The notes under the pieces: model-generated | What the model saw: the letters and a program-made list of their open reading frames with translations, nothing else | Databases searched by the model: none | What the model was told of the DNA's origin: nothing | Source of the DNA: Candidatus Accumulibacter sp. UBA704 | GTDB lineage: Bacteria; Pseudomonadota; Gammaproteobacteria; Burkholderiales; Rhodocyclaceae | Length of the DNA: 64,000 nucleotides | Direction: 5' to 3' | Assembly: GCA_002304785.1 (NCBI GenBank) | Contig: DBMG01000013.1 | Location: forward strand, 17,486-81,485 | In this document: in pieces, positions 53,230 through 63,394 of the stretch | Position numbering within the stretch: position 1 is the first letter of the stretch | Layout of the letters: each line of letters begins with the position of its first letter | Translations under genes and position numbers: made by a program

Positions 53230-53772
53230 TTACTGGATGATGAAGGAGGTGAAAAGCACTTCCTTGACCGGTTCTTCCCCGCCTTTAGTGCCGGCGCTGA
53301 GCACCGCATTCATCTGGTCGCGGATCTCGCCGGCCAGCTTTTCCTTGCCTTCCTTGGTGAGCAACTCAGACGCCTTTTTTCCGGAAAGCAGCATCATCAC
53401 GTTATTGCGGATCTTCGGGGTGAACGTCTTGATCCTGTCTCCGCTCGCGATATCGGCAACCTCCACGGAAAGAATGAGCTGCAGGAATTGATCCCCCGAT
53501 TCGGGGACGAGGTTGACTGTAAAAGCGTCAAGCGCCACATACACGGGCAGCGCTTCCTTGCCCTTTTTCTTGCTGGTCTTGGCGCTCTCGGTCACGGCTT
53601 CAGCATCGTCACCTTCTTCGGGGTTATGCTTCTTCATCAGGAAGAATGCGGCTGTTCCCCCCAGAGCGAGCACTACCACGAGCGCCGCGGCAACGATGAT
53701 CAGCAGCTTCTTGCTTTTTCTGGGCGGAGCGACGTCCGCGGCGGGTGTTTCAGGCTTGGCTTCCTTGGCCAT
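53230..53772 (-). CDS. fliL: Flagellar basal body protein FliL
   Basis: 180-residue single-pass membrane protein that supports stator function. A charged cytosolic N-terminus, a membrane helix (~22-46), a Lys/Glu-rich linker, and a periplasmic stomatin-like domain (~80-180) ending VKEVLFTSFIIQ are seen. It lies 68 bases after fliK. Confidence 0.96.
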   Translation of the reverse strand: MAKEAKPETPAADVAPPRKSKKLLIIVAAALVVVLALGGTAAFFLMKKHNPEEGDDAEAVTESAKTSKKKGKEALPVYVALDAFTVNLVPESGDQFLQLILSVEVADIASGDRIKTFTPKIRNNVMMLLSGKKASELLTKEGKEKLAGEIRDQMNAVLSAGTKGGEEPVKEVLFTSFIIQ

Positions 53773-53840
53773 CTTCGAGACCTCACTCTTATTGTCTGGT
53801 TCCCTGTTGTTTCCGGCGAGCTATCCGCGCGCGTCGTCGA

Positions 53841-54911
53841 TCAGGCGAAAATATCGACCAGGCCACGTCCTTGCCCTGTCACGACCAGCCCTGGCGTCCA
53901 GGCCGCCGGCGCGTCAGGTGCAAGTATAGCGTTATCGTTGGCCAAGCGGGATGCGCTGCCGGATCCGTTGTCCTGTCCGGATGCCTGTTGGCGGAACGAT
54001 TCGGCGCTTACGTTCGCCTGGCCCAGGTCGATACCGACGCCGGCCAGCATTTCCCTCAGCCTCGGCAACGCGGCTTCAATGGTTTCCCTCACCTCGGCAT
54101 TCGTCGAGACGAAGGTCGCGGTGGCGGACGATGTGCCATTGTCGATCTTCAGCGATATCTCGATGCTCCCCATCTGCGGGGGCGTCAGCGTGAGTTCTGC
54201 CGCCTGCTTGTGGCTGGTCGCGAGCCATACAACTTTCTGTGCGAAATCGTTGTTCCAGTCGCGATCACGCACAGGCGTCGGGACAACGAGAGGCGCGCCG
54301 TCCTGGCGAATGGCATGAGCACCGGCTTGAACGACTGGGACGGAAGATTGTGCCTCGTTCGTGCCGGCAGTTTGTATTTCTGGCGCCTTCGGGCTGGTCG
54401 AGGCCATGTTCTCGCTTGAAGCGGCGGGTGCGGGCGCGGCAAATTTTGCCGCCTTCTGCTCGTATGCCGGGGGCGTTGTTTCCGGCGTTGTGGGCGACGT
54501 AATTTCAGGAGCCTCCTGCCGCGAAACATCGGCAGGATTTGCGATTGGTGCGGCGCTCGGTGCGCTCGTCCCGTTTGTGAGCGGTGCGGCCCCACCAGCT
54601 TGCGGAAGTGCGGCAGTTGCGTCATTCCTCTGCTCCACTGGCGCTTGAGACAAGGCCGCGAGTAATGCCAAGGGGGCGTTCGGGTCGGTGCCTTCGCTGG
54701 GTTCTTCATTGCCCTCGGGTTTGTTCTCCAACGATTCCAGCGTGGCGACCTCAGAATTTGCGCCGGAAATGCCTGGAGCGGCCTGGGACAGTTGTCCAAG
54801 CAGCATGCTTGCGAAATCGTCGCCTGCCCCGTCGCCTTCGGCGGGAACGCCGGCCTCCGGGACAGAAGCTTGGTTAATCTTTGGCGGTGCCGATACGATG
54901 GTGATGGGCAT
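53841..54911 (-). CDS. fliK: Flagellar hook-length control protein FliK
   Basis: 356-residue molecular ruler that also triggers the FlhB switch. The first ~215 residues are Ala/Pro/Thr-rich and of low complexity, as expected. The C-terminal domain (~220-310) carries the FliK signature ELTLTPPQMGSIEISLKID. It lies between fliJ and fliL with gaps of 74 and 68 bases. Confidence 0.95.
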   Translation of the reverse strand: MPITIVSAPPKINQASVPEAGVPAEGDGAGDDFASMLLGQLSQAAPGISGANSEVATLESLENKPEGNEEPSEGTDPNAPLALLAALSQAPVEQRNDATAALPQAGGAAPLTNGTSAPSAAPIANPADVSRQEAPEITSPTTPETTPPAYEQKAAKFAAPAPAASSENMASTSPKAPEIQTAGTNEAQSSVPVVQAGAHAIRQDGAPLVVPTPVRDRDWNNDFAQKVVWLATSHKQAAELTLTPPQMGSIEISLKIDNGTSSATATFVSTNAEVRETIEAALPRLREMLAGVGIDLGQANVSAESFRQQASGQDNGSGSASRLANDNAILAPDAPAAWTPGLVVTGQGRGLVDIFA

Positions 54912-54985
54912 GGACTATTCCTGAAAGCGAAATGCGTGTGGCTATCAGCAATATCTGTGCCAAAAATCGGTTCTCAATCCAGGGG

Positions 54986-55429
54986 TCAGATCGCCTTGTC
55001 GTCTTTCTTGCGAGCGGCAAATTCGTCCTGGACTTTTTGCTCTTTCTTCAGTTCCCGCGCATTTTCGCTGGAGAAATGTCGCTCGGATAGCGTGTCGAAG
55101 GCCTGCAGCTTTTTCTTCTGTTGCTGCCATTGCACCTGGCCAGCAGCAGTATTCCTGACCTGGGTGGCGACTGTCTTCCGCTGGACGTCGATGGCCTCGT
55201 CGAGACGATTGAGAAATTGCTGGAAGTTGTGCCATTCGCGCTGAGTCAGCCCTTTCTGGGCCGATTCACGAAAGCGGGTGGCGTATTCGTCGCGATACCG
55301 TTGCAGCATTTCCAGCTTGGCCTTGGCGTCCTTTTCGTTGGCGATCAGGCGGGCCAGATTGCGTGTTGCCTCGTCGGTGCGAATTTGCATGAGATCGAGA
55401 ACGGTCTGCAAGGCAAATGGTTTGGTCAT
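54986..55429 (-). CDS. fliJ: Flagellar export protein FliJ
   Basis: 147-residue coiled-coil protein, the central stalk of the FliI ATPase ring. MTKPFALQTVLDLMQIR is a typical start, and the rest is two long charged helices. It starts 2 bases after fliI. Confidence 0.95.
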   Translation of the reverse strand: MTKPFALQTVLDLMQIRTDEATRNLARLIANEKDAKAKLEMLQRYRDEYATRFRESAQKGLTQREWHNFQQFLNRLDEAIDVQRKTVATQVRNTAAGQVQWQQQKKKLQAFDTLSERHFSSENARELKKEQKVQDEFAARKKDDKAI

Positions 55430-55431
55430 GA

Positions 55432-56850
55432 TCAGCGTCTGGCACCGAACAGGCCGTCGAGCTGATCGAGGCTGCTGTCGAAATCGGCCCTTTCGGCGAG
55501 CGGCTGCTGCAGGAATCGTTCAAAGGACGGATAGAAGTTGATGGCCTGGTCCAACAGCGGGTCCGAGCCGGCCGCGTAGGCACCGACGCTGATCAAGTCG
55601 CGCGAACGTTGATAGCGCGAATACAGCTGCTTGAACTGCCGGATCTTCTCGAAATGTTCTGGCTGGATGAGGTTGACCATGGCGCGCGAGATCGACTGTT
55701 CGATATCGATCGCCGGATAGTGCCCCGCGTCTGCAAGCAGCCGCGAAAGAACGATATGCCCGTCGAGGATGGCGCGCGCAGCGTCGGCTATCGGGTCCTG
55801 CTGGTCGTCCCCTTCGGTGAGAACGGTATAGAACGCCGTGATCGAGCCGCCGCCGTCGGCTCCGTTACCGGCGCGTTCCACGAGTTGCGGTAGACGGGCG
55901 AAGACTGAAGGCGGATAACCGCGCGTAACCGGAGGTTCGCCGATGGCCAGGGCTATCTCACGCTGCGCCATGGCGTAGCGGGTCAGCGAATCCATGATCA
56001 GCAGGACGTGGCGGCCCTGGTCGCGGAAGTGCTCGGCGATCGACGTGGCGTAGGCGGCACCCTGCATGCGCATGAGCGGGCTGACGTCGGCCGGGGCGGC
56101 AACCACGACCGAACGGTGCAAACCTTCTTCACCCAGAATCTGCTCGATGAACTCCTTCACCTCGCGGCCGCGTTCGCCGATCAATCCGACGACGATCACC
56201 TCGGCCTCGGTGTAGCGAGCCATCATGCCGAGCAGAACACTCTTGCCGACCCCCGAACCTGCGAACAGGCCCATGCGCTGGCCGCGACCTACCGTGAGCA
56301 AGGCGTTGATGCAACGGACGCCGACGTCGAGGAAGTGATCGATCGGAGCCCGCGACATGGGATTCACCGGGCGTCCCTGCAACGGCCTGAGAGTGTCCGT
56401 AAACAACGGTCCGAGCCGGTCGAGCGGGCGGCCTGCGCCGTCAATGACTCTTCCCAGCAGTGAGTCTCCCACAGGCAGCAGCTTGGCCCGGTCAACGGCG
56501 CGTCTTCTGGCCGGAACAGGCTGCCCGACCTTGGGTCGAATCGCCGGGGTCTCCAGCGCCACGACCCGCGCGCCAGGGGACAGTCCATAGACATCCTCCG
56601 AGGGCATGAGAAACAGCCTTTCGCCGTTGAACCCGACGACTTCCGCTTCAATCGGCGAGCCGCCGACGGGAATGATCCGGCATGAACTACCGAGCGGCAA
56701 TTTGAGGCCAGACGCTTCCATGACTAGTCCGTTGATGCGCGTCAGGTGACCGCTGGGCAGCAGCGGAGATGCTTGGGCGGCGGCCTCGCGGCAGTTGTCC
56801 AGAAAGGTGTTCCAGGCTCCAAGATGCTGGTTTTGTACGTTTTCGTTCAT
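55432..56850 (-). CDS. fliI: Flagellar export ATPase FliI
   Basis: 472-residue F1-beta-like ATPase that energises export. The P-loop is [10 protein letters not shown], followed by [15 protein letters not shown] and the Walker B region [21 protein letters not shown] (cited in part). It works with FliH and FliJ. The gap to fliH is 13 bases. Confidence 0.98.
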   Translation of the reverse strand: MNENVQNQHLGAWNTFLDNCREAAAQASPLLPSGHLTRINGLVMEASGLKLPLGSSCRIIPVGGSPIEAEVVGFNGERLFLMPSEDVYGLSPGARVVALETPAIRPKVGQPVPARRRAVDRAKLLPVGDSLLGRVIDGAGRPLDRLGPLFTDTLRPLQGRPVNPMSRAPIDHFLDVGVRCINALLTVGRGQRMGLFAGSGVGKSVLLGMMARYTEAEVIVVGLIGERGREVKEFIEQILGEEGLHRSVVVAAPADVSPLMRMQGAAYATSIAEHFRDQGRHVLLIMDSLTRYAMAQREIALAIGEPPVTRGYPPSVFARLPQLVERAGNGADGGGSITAFYTVLTEGDDQQDPIADAARAILDGHIVLSRLLADAGHYPAIDIEQSISRAMVNLIQPEHFEKIRQFKQLYSRYQRSRDLISVGAYAAGSDPLLDQAINFYPSFERFLQQPLAERADFDSSLDQLDGLFGARR

Positions 56851-56863
56851 GGCGCGAAGCGGA

Positions 56864-57529
56864 TCACGGCTTGTCGTTCAGCCATTCCTGGCTGACGCCG
56901 ATGGCCTCAATGACACGTTTCCAGCGTGTCTCCAGCGTTGCGTCCACTTCGCTGGCACCCAGTTCGACGCGGCAGCCGCCACGGGTAATGGCGGGATCCT
57001 CGATGATCCGCCAATTATTGTGCGCCAGATGCTCACCCATATGTGCGCGAACCAGTGCCGCATCCTCGGGGTGGGCGAGCAGCGCCGGATGGCCCATATT
57101 GGGATGCAGTGCGGCGACGGCTTCACGGACGACCGGCAGCAGCAGTTCAGGCTTGATACGCAAACTCTGCCGGACCACCTGATTGGCCACTTCGATCGAG
57201 GTGGCCAGCAACTGGTCGGCGATGTGCTGGTCAAGATCATTGACCGCTTGCTGCAGGCTGTCTAGAACGGAAAGAATCTGCGCGACGACAGTCCGGGCAT
57301 CGGCGATACCTTCGGCATAACCGGTCGCATAGCCCTGCTCTTGGGCCTCGTTGTGCATGCGTTCGATGTCTGCCGCCGTGGGCAGAACTACTGGCGGTTC
57401 CGGCGGCGTTTCGGCCTGGCGTTTTTCCGCTTCTGCAGCCTCGGCGGCGGTCTGTTCTGCCTCGTCGAACGCTGCCAGTTCCCAGCGCTGATAGGCAGTG
57501 AGTTTTTCCTTGGGAATGAAGCCGCTCAT
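56864..57529 (-). CDS. fliH: Flagellar assembly protein FliH
   Basis: 221-residue negative regulator of FliI that links it to FliN. N-terminal segment [14 protein letters not shown], a Glu/Ala-rich helix, then [14 protein letters not shown] and a C-terminal V-ATPase-E-like domain (~120-221) with [20 protein letters not shown]. Confidence 0.94.
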   Translation of the reverse strand: MSGFIPKEKLTAYQRWELAAFDEAEQTAAEAAEAEKRQAETPPEPPVVLPTAADIERMHNEAQEQGYATGYAEGIADARTVVAQILSVLDSLQQAVNDLDQHIADQLLATSIEVANQVVRQSLRIKPELLLPVVREAVAALHPNMGHPALLAHPEDAALVRAHMGEHLAHNNWRIIEDPAITRGGCRVELGASEVDATLETRWKRVIEAIGVSQEWLNDKP

Positions 57530-57542
57530 GGCCGCGATATCA

Positions 57543-58541
57543 TCAGATCATTTCCTCGCCGCCGGCACCGCCGAGCACGATCTGGCCTTCGTCGGCCAGG
57601 CGGCGGACGATCTTGAGGATTTCCTTCTGCTCGCTTTCCACTTCCGAAATGCGTACCGGGCCGCGCGATTCGAGGTCTTCGCGCAGCATTTCCGCGGCGC
57701 GCTGGGACATATTCTTGAAGATTTTCTCGCGCAGGGGTTCGGACGCGCCTTTCATGGCCAGGATCAGTGAGTCCGACTGGATTTCGCGCAGCAGAAGCTG
57801 GATGGCGCGGTCGTCGAGATCGAGCAGGTTTTCGAAGACGAACATTTCGTCGAGGATTTTCTGTGCCAGGTCCGGGTCATATTCGCGGATCGAGTCGACG
57901 ACCGTCGTCTCGTTGGCCGTTCCCATGAAGTTGAGGATTTCGGCGACTGCGCGGACGCCGCCCATGGCCGACTTCTTGATGTTGGCGGATCCGGACAGCA
58001 GGCGCAGCATGACGTCGTTAAGTTCCTTGAGGGCTTCCGGCTGGATGCCTTCAAGAGTGGCGATGCGCAGGACGACGTCGTTGCGCAGACGTTCCGTGAA
58101 GTGATTCAGGATGTCGCTGGCGTGGTCTTTTTCGAGGTGCACGAGGATGGTCGCGATAATCTGCGGGTGCTCGTTGCGGATGAGGTCGGCGACGGTCGGC
58201 GCATCCAGCCACTTGAGTCCCTCGATGCCGTTGGTGTCGCCGCCCTGGAGGATGCGCGAAATGAGGTTGGCGGCCTTGTCATCGCCGAGCGCCTTGGTCA
58301 GTACCGTACGGACATAGGCTTCCGTATCGACGTGCACCGCGGCGGATTCGTTGGCAGTCTTCTGGAAGTCGGCCAGCACCTGTTCCACTTTGCTGCGCGG
58401 CACCGTCTTCAGGGCGGCCATGGCGTGGCCGAGTTTTTGCACTTCCTTCGGGCCGAGATGCTTTAGGACTTCCGACGCGTAGTCCTCGCCGAGCGCAATC
58501 AGCAGGATTGCGCTTCTCTCGATTCCATCGTCAGCCGGCAT
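57543..58541 (-). CDS. fliG: Flagellar motor switch protein FliG
   Basis: 332-residue rotor protein that interacts with the stators. The middle-domain EHPQ motif is in NEHPQIIATILVHLE, and the C-terminal torque helix has LDDRAIQLLLREI with charged residues. It overlaps fliF by 11 bases, the usual coupling. Confidence 0.98.
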   Translation of the reverse strand: MPADDGIERSAILLIALGEDYASEVLKHLGPKEVQKLGHAMAALKTVPRSKVEQVLADFQKTANESAAVHVDTEAYVRTVLTKALGDDKAANLISRILQGGDTNGIEGLKWLDAPTVADLIRNEHPQIIATILVHLEKDHASDILNHFTERLRNDVVLRIATLEGIQPEALKELNDVMLRLLSGSANIKKSAMGGVRAVAEILNFMGTANETTVVDSIREYDPDLAQKILDEMFVFENLLDLDDRAIQLLLREIQSDSLILAMKGASEPLREKIFKNMSQRAAEMLREDLESRGPVRISEVESEQKEILKIVRRLADEGQIVLGGAGGEEMI

Positions 58542-60252
58542 TGGAACCCGTCCAGTCCTTGATGATGTTGGCCACTACCTTGGGATCCTGCTGCGCGAGT
58601 TCACGCGCTTGTCCCAATTTCTGTTCGAGTGCCTGCGCGCCGGAAGGTTGCCGAGAACCTTCGTCGTCCTCGTCAACGATATTGATGTTCTTCCCGAGAT
58701 GGCGTTGAGGCGCGACCGGAGGGGGCTGGAGCATCGTTTTGACCAGAGGTACGATCACCTTGAGCATCAGGTAGGCGATGATGGCGGCGATTGCCCCGTA
58801 CTTGAACAATTCCTTGGCCAGTGCCAGGATTTCCGGGTCCTTCCACACCGGGATATCCAGCGCCGACTTTTCGATCGAGGTAAACGGTGCGTTGGCAACC
58901 GATACGGAATCCCCGCGCTCCCGGTTGAAACCCAATGCTTCACGGACAAGGTCGTTGATCTGCTTCAGCTCCTGATCGGCGAGCGGCTTGACCGCGCCCT
59001 TGGCATCCTTGCGGTGGTTGACCACCACGGCCGCCGACAGGCGCTTGATGGTGCCGACCGACTGCTTGGTGTGGCGGATGGTCCGGTCAAGTTCGTAGTT
59101 GATTGTCGAATCCTTGCGCGTATTGATCGGCTGACCGACGTTGGATATCTGGGCCTGGACGCCTGCGGCGTTAATCTGGCCGGGTACCGGGGGCTGCTGT
59201 CCTGTTGCCGGGGTTCCGGCGCCCGGGACGGCAGGCTGTGTCAACGGGGCGGTTGCCGGAACCGGCGGCTGATTGGATAGCGCTCCCGGAACGCCCTGTG
59301 CCGACGGCATCGTGCTCGCCGATTCGCTGGTCTGCTGACTGCGGATACTGATTTCCGGCGGCGTGCTGTTCGGTCGGTGTGTTTCCGCTGTCTGCTCGCT
59401 CTGGGAAAAATCAACGTCGGCGGCGACCTGGACGCGGTAATTTCCGCGACCGAGGATCGGCGAAAGGATGTCTTCCACCCGCTTGATGGCATTCGCCTCG
59501 ATTTCCTGGATATATCGGATTTGAACCGGATCGAGTCCTGCGTCCAGGAGCTTGCTCTTCAGTTGCGAGAGCATCGCGCCAGTCTGGTCGATGAGCGTGA
59601 CGCTCGCTGGCGCCAGATTGGGAACGCTGGCGGCGATGAGGTTCTGGATGCCGGCAATCTGTGCCGGGTCGAGCGAACGGCCCGCGTACAGGTTGAGCAG
59701 TACCGAGGCCGAGGGCTTGAGTTCCTCGCGTACGAAGACGGTGGGCTTGGGGATGGCCAGGTGGACGCGGGCCGCCTGCACCGCGCCAATCGATTGGATA
59801 GTGCGCGACAATTCGCCTTCCAGGCCACGTTGGTAATTGACCTGCTCGGCGAACTGGCTGACGCCGAATTTCTGGTTTTCCATCAGCTCGAACCCGACGC
59901 CGCCGCCCTTGGGCAGGCCTTGCGACGCCAGTCGCAGGCGCACCTCATGGACCTTGCTACCGGGAATCAGGATGGCGCCGCCGCTCTCGTTGAACCTGTA
60001 CGGAATGTTCATCTGGTCGAGCGCGGCAATGATGGAGCCGCCGTCGCGTTCCGAGATGTTCGAGAACAGGATGCGGTAATCAGCCTGCTTGAGCCACGTG
60101 CTGCTGGCGACGATCAGCGCAATTACCGCGGCGACCGCAACCATCAGCAGGATCTTCTGCTGACCGCTCAATTGCCCGAGGGCGTAGCGCAGCCTATCCA
60201 GCGGATTGTCTGTGCCTGCCGTGGTGCTGGTGTCTGTTCCGGTTGCCGCCAT
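58531..60252 (-). CDS. fliF: Flagellar MS-ring protein FliF
   Basis: 573-residue membrane ring protein. Two membrane helices (~35-55 and ~445-465) flank a periplasmic region with the YscJ/FliF fold (VRLRLASQGLPKGGGVGFE, cited in part). The C-terminal tail (~540-573) binds FliG. It heads the minus-strand fliF-fliR block. No sigma-54 or sigma-28 site was found in the 115-bp gap to the divergent flrB, and the ribosome-binding site is weak. Confidence 0.98.
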   Translation of the reverse strand: MAATGTDTSTTAGTDNPLDRLRYALGQLSGQQKILLMVAVAAVIALIVASSTWLKQADYRILFSNISERDGGSIIAALDQMNIPYRFNESGGAILIPGSKVHEVRLRLASQGLPKGGGVGFELMENQKFGVSQFAEQVNYQRGLEGELSRTIQSIGAVQAARVHLAIPKPTVFVREELKPSASVLLNLYAGRSLDPAQIAGIQNLIAASVPNLAPASVTLIDQTGAMLSQLKSKLLDAGLDPVQIRYIQEIEANAIKRVEDILSPILGRGNYRVQVAADVDFSQSEQTAETHRPNSTPPEISIRSQQTSESASTMPSAQGVPGALSNQPPVPATAPLTQPAVPGAGTPATGQQPPVPGQINAAGVQAQISNVGQPINTRKDSTINYELDRTIRHTKQSVGTIKRLSAAVVVNHRKDAKGAVKPLADQELKQINDLVREALGFNRERGDSVSVANAPFTSIEKSALDIPVWKDPEILALAKELFKYGAIAAIIAYLMLKVIVPLVKTMLQPPPVAPQRHLGKNINIVDEDDEGSRQPSGAQALEQKLGQARELAQQDPKVVANIIKDWTGSNAG

Positions 60253-60367
60253 GCTTGCTATACGTTAACTCTGCGGGGTGAACTCTGAGATTAATCAAGC
60301 AAAAAGCGATATTTGCTGAGAATTATCTTACTATTGTATCTGTTTACTGCACGGGATTTTTCATCGA

Positions 60368-61561
60368 ATGGGCGACGCGCCGCAAATACCGGCACCCGAA
60401 TTGAAGGCTCAGGAACTGCAGCGCGCCTTCGATGTTTTCAATCAGGTTTCCCAGGAACTGACCCAGGCCTACGAGGCGTTGCAGGGGCGGGTGGAGTCGT
60501 TGACGGCGGAACTGGCGGTGGCCAACGGCGAATTGCGGCGCCAATACCAGGAAAAAGAAGCGCTGTCCGAGCGCCTGTCCCTGTTGCTCAACGCCCTGCC
60601 TGCCGGAGTGGTCGTGCTCGACAGCGTGTCGACGGTCAGCGAAGCCAATCCCGCGGCGAGGAAAATGCTAGGGGATTCGATTGTCGGCAGCGACTGGTCG
60701 GTGTTGGCCGGCAACCGGCTGTTCGCCACCGATGCCCCGGAAGAATGGCAGCTTGACGGGCAGCGTCTGTCGATTGCCGAAAGTCCGCTAGATTCGGCGG
60801 GCGGGCGTATCCTGCTGATTCACGACATTACGGCGGCGCATGAACTCAAGGCCAACCTCGAGCGCAATCAGCGGCTGGCGGCCATGGGTGAGATGGCAGC
60901 CTCTTTGGCGCACCAGTTGCGGACGCCGCTGGCTACGGCGCTCCTGTATAGCGCCAATCTGGCGCAACCGGAACTATCGGATACGGCGCGGGCGCGATTT
61001 GCCGGCAAGGCGGCGGAGCAATTGAAGCGGCTTGAACGGCTGATCCAGGATGTTCTGCTTTTCACGCGAGGAGAGAGCATCGGCCGCGATGTCATCCCGG
61101 TGGTTTCTTTGATAGCCGACGCGGTTCAGACCGTGGATCCGTTGTGCCGCGAAAAAGGGGTGGAGTTGCTGGTCGCGCCGGTGGTTGGCAATCCTATAAT
61201 CATGGGCAGCCGAAAGGCATTGGGCGGTGCGCTTCTGAATCTGCTGGAGAATGCCTTGCAAGCATGTGAAAGCGTCAACGCGAGCGTTCGGGAAATCCGA
61301 CTGTCTGCGAAAGTGTGCGGCGGATATGTCCAGATCGGTGTGCGTGATACCGGCGCAGGAATCGCGCCGGAAACCCAGACCCGCATCTTCGAGCCCTTTT
61401 TCACGACGCGGGGACAAGGCACGGGGTTGGGGTTGGCGATTGCGCTTGGCGTGGCACGGGCTCATGGCGGGTCGATCGAGGTCAGCTCGAAACCGGGTGA
61501 AGGTTCGGAATTCGTCATGCTGCTACCGGTCGGAGCCTCGGATCAACGGGGGAACAGATGA
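60368..61561 (+). CDS. flrB: Flagellar sensor histidine kinase FlrB/FleS-like
   Basis: 397-residue soluble kinase. An N-terminal coiled coil (~15-70), a PAS domain (~75-150) and a kinase core follow. The H-box is SLAHQLRTPLATAL; the ATPase has NLLENALQAC (N), DTGAGI (G1) and GTGLGLAI (G2). No membrane helix is present. It would phosphorylate FlrC, encoded 25 bases downstream. Gene order flrB-flrC-fliE matches the Vibrio type. Confidence 0.92.
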   Translation: MGDAPQIPAPELKAQELQRAFDVFNQVSQELTQAYEALQGRVESLTAELAVANGELRRQYQEKEALSERLSLLLNALPAGVVVLDSVSTVSEANPAARKMLGDSIVGSDWSVLAGNRLFATDAPEEWQLDGQRLSIAESPLDSAGGRILLIHDITAAHELKANLERNQRLAAMGEMAASLAHQLRTPLATALLYSANLAQPELSDTARARFAGKAAEQLKRLERLIQDVLLFTRGESIGRDVIPVVSLIADAVQTVDPLCREKGVELLVAPVVGNPIIMGSRKALGGALLNLLENALQACESVNASVREIRLSAKVCGGYVQIGVRDTGAGIAPETQTRIFEPFFTTRGQGTGLGLAIALGVARAHGGSIEVSSKPGEGSEFVMLLPVGASDQRGNR

Positions 61562-61586
61562 CTAAACGGACAATAACGGGAGAATG

Positions 61587-62954
61587 ATGGCTCAGGGACT
61601 GCCGGTTCTGGTTGTCGAAGACGACCCCAATCTGCGCGAAGCGGTGTGCGACACGCTCGAACTTGCCGGCCAGGCGGTAGTGTCGGCGCCGGGCGGCGAG
61701 GAAGCATTACGCCTGCTTGACGGGCAACCCGTGTCACTGGTGGTGAGCGACGTGCGCATGATGCCCATGGACGGAATTACCTTGCTGAAGGAGATCCGGA
61801 ATCGCCACGTGCATCTGCCGGTGGTGCTGATGACCGCCTACGCCGACGTGGATCGGGCTGTGGAAGCCATGCGTTCGGGGGCGTGCGACTTCCTGCTCAA
61901 ACCGTTCGAGCCCAAGGCGCTGCTTGAGCATGTCACCCGCTACCGCTTGCCCGAGTCAATGGACGATGATCGCGTGGTGGCCTGCGATCCGGCCAGCCGC
62001 AACCTGTTTGCCTTGGCGGCGCGTGTGGCGCAGACGGATACGACAGTCCTGCTGACCGGAGAGAGCGGTGTCGGCAAGGAGATTGTTGCCCGATACATCC
62101 ATAACCATTCTGCGCGGCGTAACGGCCCTTTCGTGGCCATCAACTGCGCGGCGATTCCCGATAGCCTGCTGGAGGCCACGCTGTTTGGTTACGAAAAAGG
62201 CGCGTTCACGGGCGCGCAACAGGCGCAGGCGGGTAAGTTTGAACAGGCGCAGAACGGAACGCTCCTGCTCGACGAGGTGACCGAGATGCCGCTCGGATTG
62301 CAGGCCAAGCTGCTGCGCGTGTTGCAGGAACGCGAGGTGGAACGGGTCGGGGGCAAGAAGCCGGTAGCTCTTGATATCCGGCTGATTGCCACGTCCAACC
62401 GGGACATGGCCGAGGCCGTGGCCAAAGGCGTGTTGCGCGAGGATGTGTATTACCGTCTCAACGTTTTTCCCTTGCTGATTCCCGCCTTGCGCCAGCGGCC
62501 CGACGACATCGTTCCGCTGGCAACGCATTTTTTGGCCGAGCACGGCGGTCGTTCCGGCCGGAGTGGCTTACGCCTGGCGCCTTCGGCAGAGGAGGCCTTG
62601 CGCCGGCATTCCTGGCCTGGCAACGTACGCGAACTGGAGAACGTGATGCAGCGCGCGGTCATCTTCGCCGCCGGCGATACGGTCGAGGCGGATGCCTTGC
62701 ACCTGATGGTTCCGCCAATTGTCAAGGCGCCGCAGGCAATCGTTGCTCCTGCGGCAATGCCGGAAGCGGGAAGCCAGCCTTCGGAAATATCGCGGACCGA
62801 CAACATGCGCGACCTGGAACGCGAGCATATACTGGAGACTCTCGCGGCGGTAGGCGGATCGCGAAAGCTTGCGGGCGAGCGTCTCGGCATGTCGGAACGA
62901 ACCTTGCGGCATAAACTCAAACAATACCGGGAAGCCGGATTGTTCAAAGAGTGA
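61587..62954 (+). CDS. flrC: Sigma-54-dependent flagellar activator FlrC/FleR-like
   Basis: 455-residue NtrC-type regulator. The receiver has its phospho-acceptor Asp55 (VVSDVRMMPMDG). The AAA+ domain (~130-370) has Walker A GESGVGKE and the sigma-54 contact loop GAFTGA. The C-terminal Fis-type helix-turn-helix is ERLGMSERTLRHKLKQY. ATG 61587 has GGGAG 4 bases upstream; ATG 61584 is one codon earlier. Likely targets are the sigma-54 promoters before flgB and fliE. Confidence 0.94.
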   Translation: MAQGLPVLVVEDDPNLREAVCDTLELAGQAVVSAPGGEEALRLLDGQPVSLVVSDVRMMPMDGITLLKEIRNRHVHLPVVLMTAYADVDRAVEAMRSGACDFLLKPFEPKALLEHVTRYRLPESMDDDRVVACDPASRNLFALAARVAQTDTTVLLTGESGVGKEIVARYIHNHSARRNGPFVAINCAAIPDSLLEATLFGYEKGAFTGAQQAQAGKFEQAQNGTLLLDEVTEMPLGLQAKLLRVLQEREVERVGGKKPVALDIRLIATSNRDMAEAVAKGVLREDVYYRLNVFPLLIPALRQRPDDIVPLATHFLAEHGGRSGRSGLRLAPSAEEALRRHSWPGNVRELENVMQRAVIFAAGDTVEADALHLMVPPIVKAPQAIVAPAAMPEAGSQPSEISRTDNMRDLEREHILETLAAVGGSRKLAGERLGMSERTLRHKLKQYREAGLFKE

Positions 62955-62967
62955 TAGTCGCTTGGGC

Positions 62968-62983
62968 TGGCGCGTTTATTGCG
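62968..62983 (+). promoter_or_regulatory. Sigma-54 promoter of fliE
   Basis: TGGCGCGTTTATTGCG has GG and GC exactly 10 bases apart and matches TGGC and TTGC of the consensus. It lies 33 bases before the fliE ATG, just after flrC. Confidence 0.9.
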
Positions 62984-63015
62984 TAGGGTAGAGCGGAACG
63001 AGTCTGGAGAGGCAA

Positions 63016-63339
63016 ATGGAAACCAAGGGTATCGATCAGATGTTGAGCGTACTGCGTGCCACGGCGGCTCAGGCCAGTGGCCGAGCCAGCGAGGCCCAAA
63101 CTGCGGCGGCGGGCGGAACCGATTTCGCCCAGGTGCTGAAAAATACCATCGAGCAGGTCAACCAGACCCAGCAGCAGGCGGAAGACATGGCGGCAAAATT
63201 TGCCGCCGGCGACGGCAACGCGAACTTGCACGAGGTGATGATTTCCCTGCAAAAGGCCAATCTGTCGTTCCAGGAAATGGTGCAGGTGCGCAACAAACTG
63301 GTTACGGCCTATCACGACGTGATGAACATGCAGGTGTGA
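63016..63339 (+). CDS. fliE: MS-ring/rod junction protein FliE
   Basis: 107-residue protein linking the MS-ring to the rod. The C-terminal half is typical: DLHEVMI-like NANLHEVMISLQKANLSFQEM (cited in part) and VRNKLVTAYHDVMNMQV. GGAGAGG precedes the ATG. It is transcribed alone behind flrC, not with fliF. Confidence 0.96.
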   Translation: METKGIDQMLSVLRATAAQASGRASEAQTAAAGGTDFAQVLKNTIEQVNQTQQQAEDMAAKFAAGDGNANLHEVMISLQKANLSFQEMVQVRNKLVTAYHDVMNMQV

Positions 63340-63368
63340 CCGGCGCTCTTTCTGGGGGCGGATCTCGG

Positions 63369-63386
63369 CGGCGCCTGCGGGCGCCG
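63369..63386 (+). terminator. Possible terminator after fliE
   Basis: Perfect 7-bp GC stem CGGCGCC/GGCGCCG with a TGCG loop lies 29 bases after fliE. The following TCTTCATTT is only partly T-rich, so it is a weak candidate. Confidence 0.4.
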
Positions 63387-63394
63387 TCTTCATT

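Noticed and set aside
60253..60367. Sigma-54 promoter for fliF or flrB
   Set aside because: No GG-N10-GC with consensus flanks in either direction in this gap.
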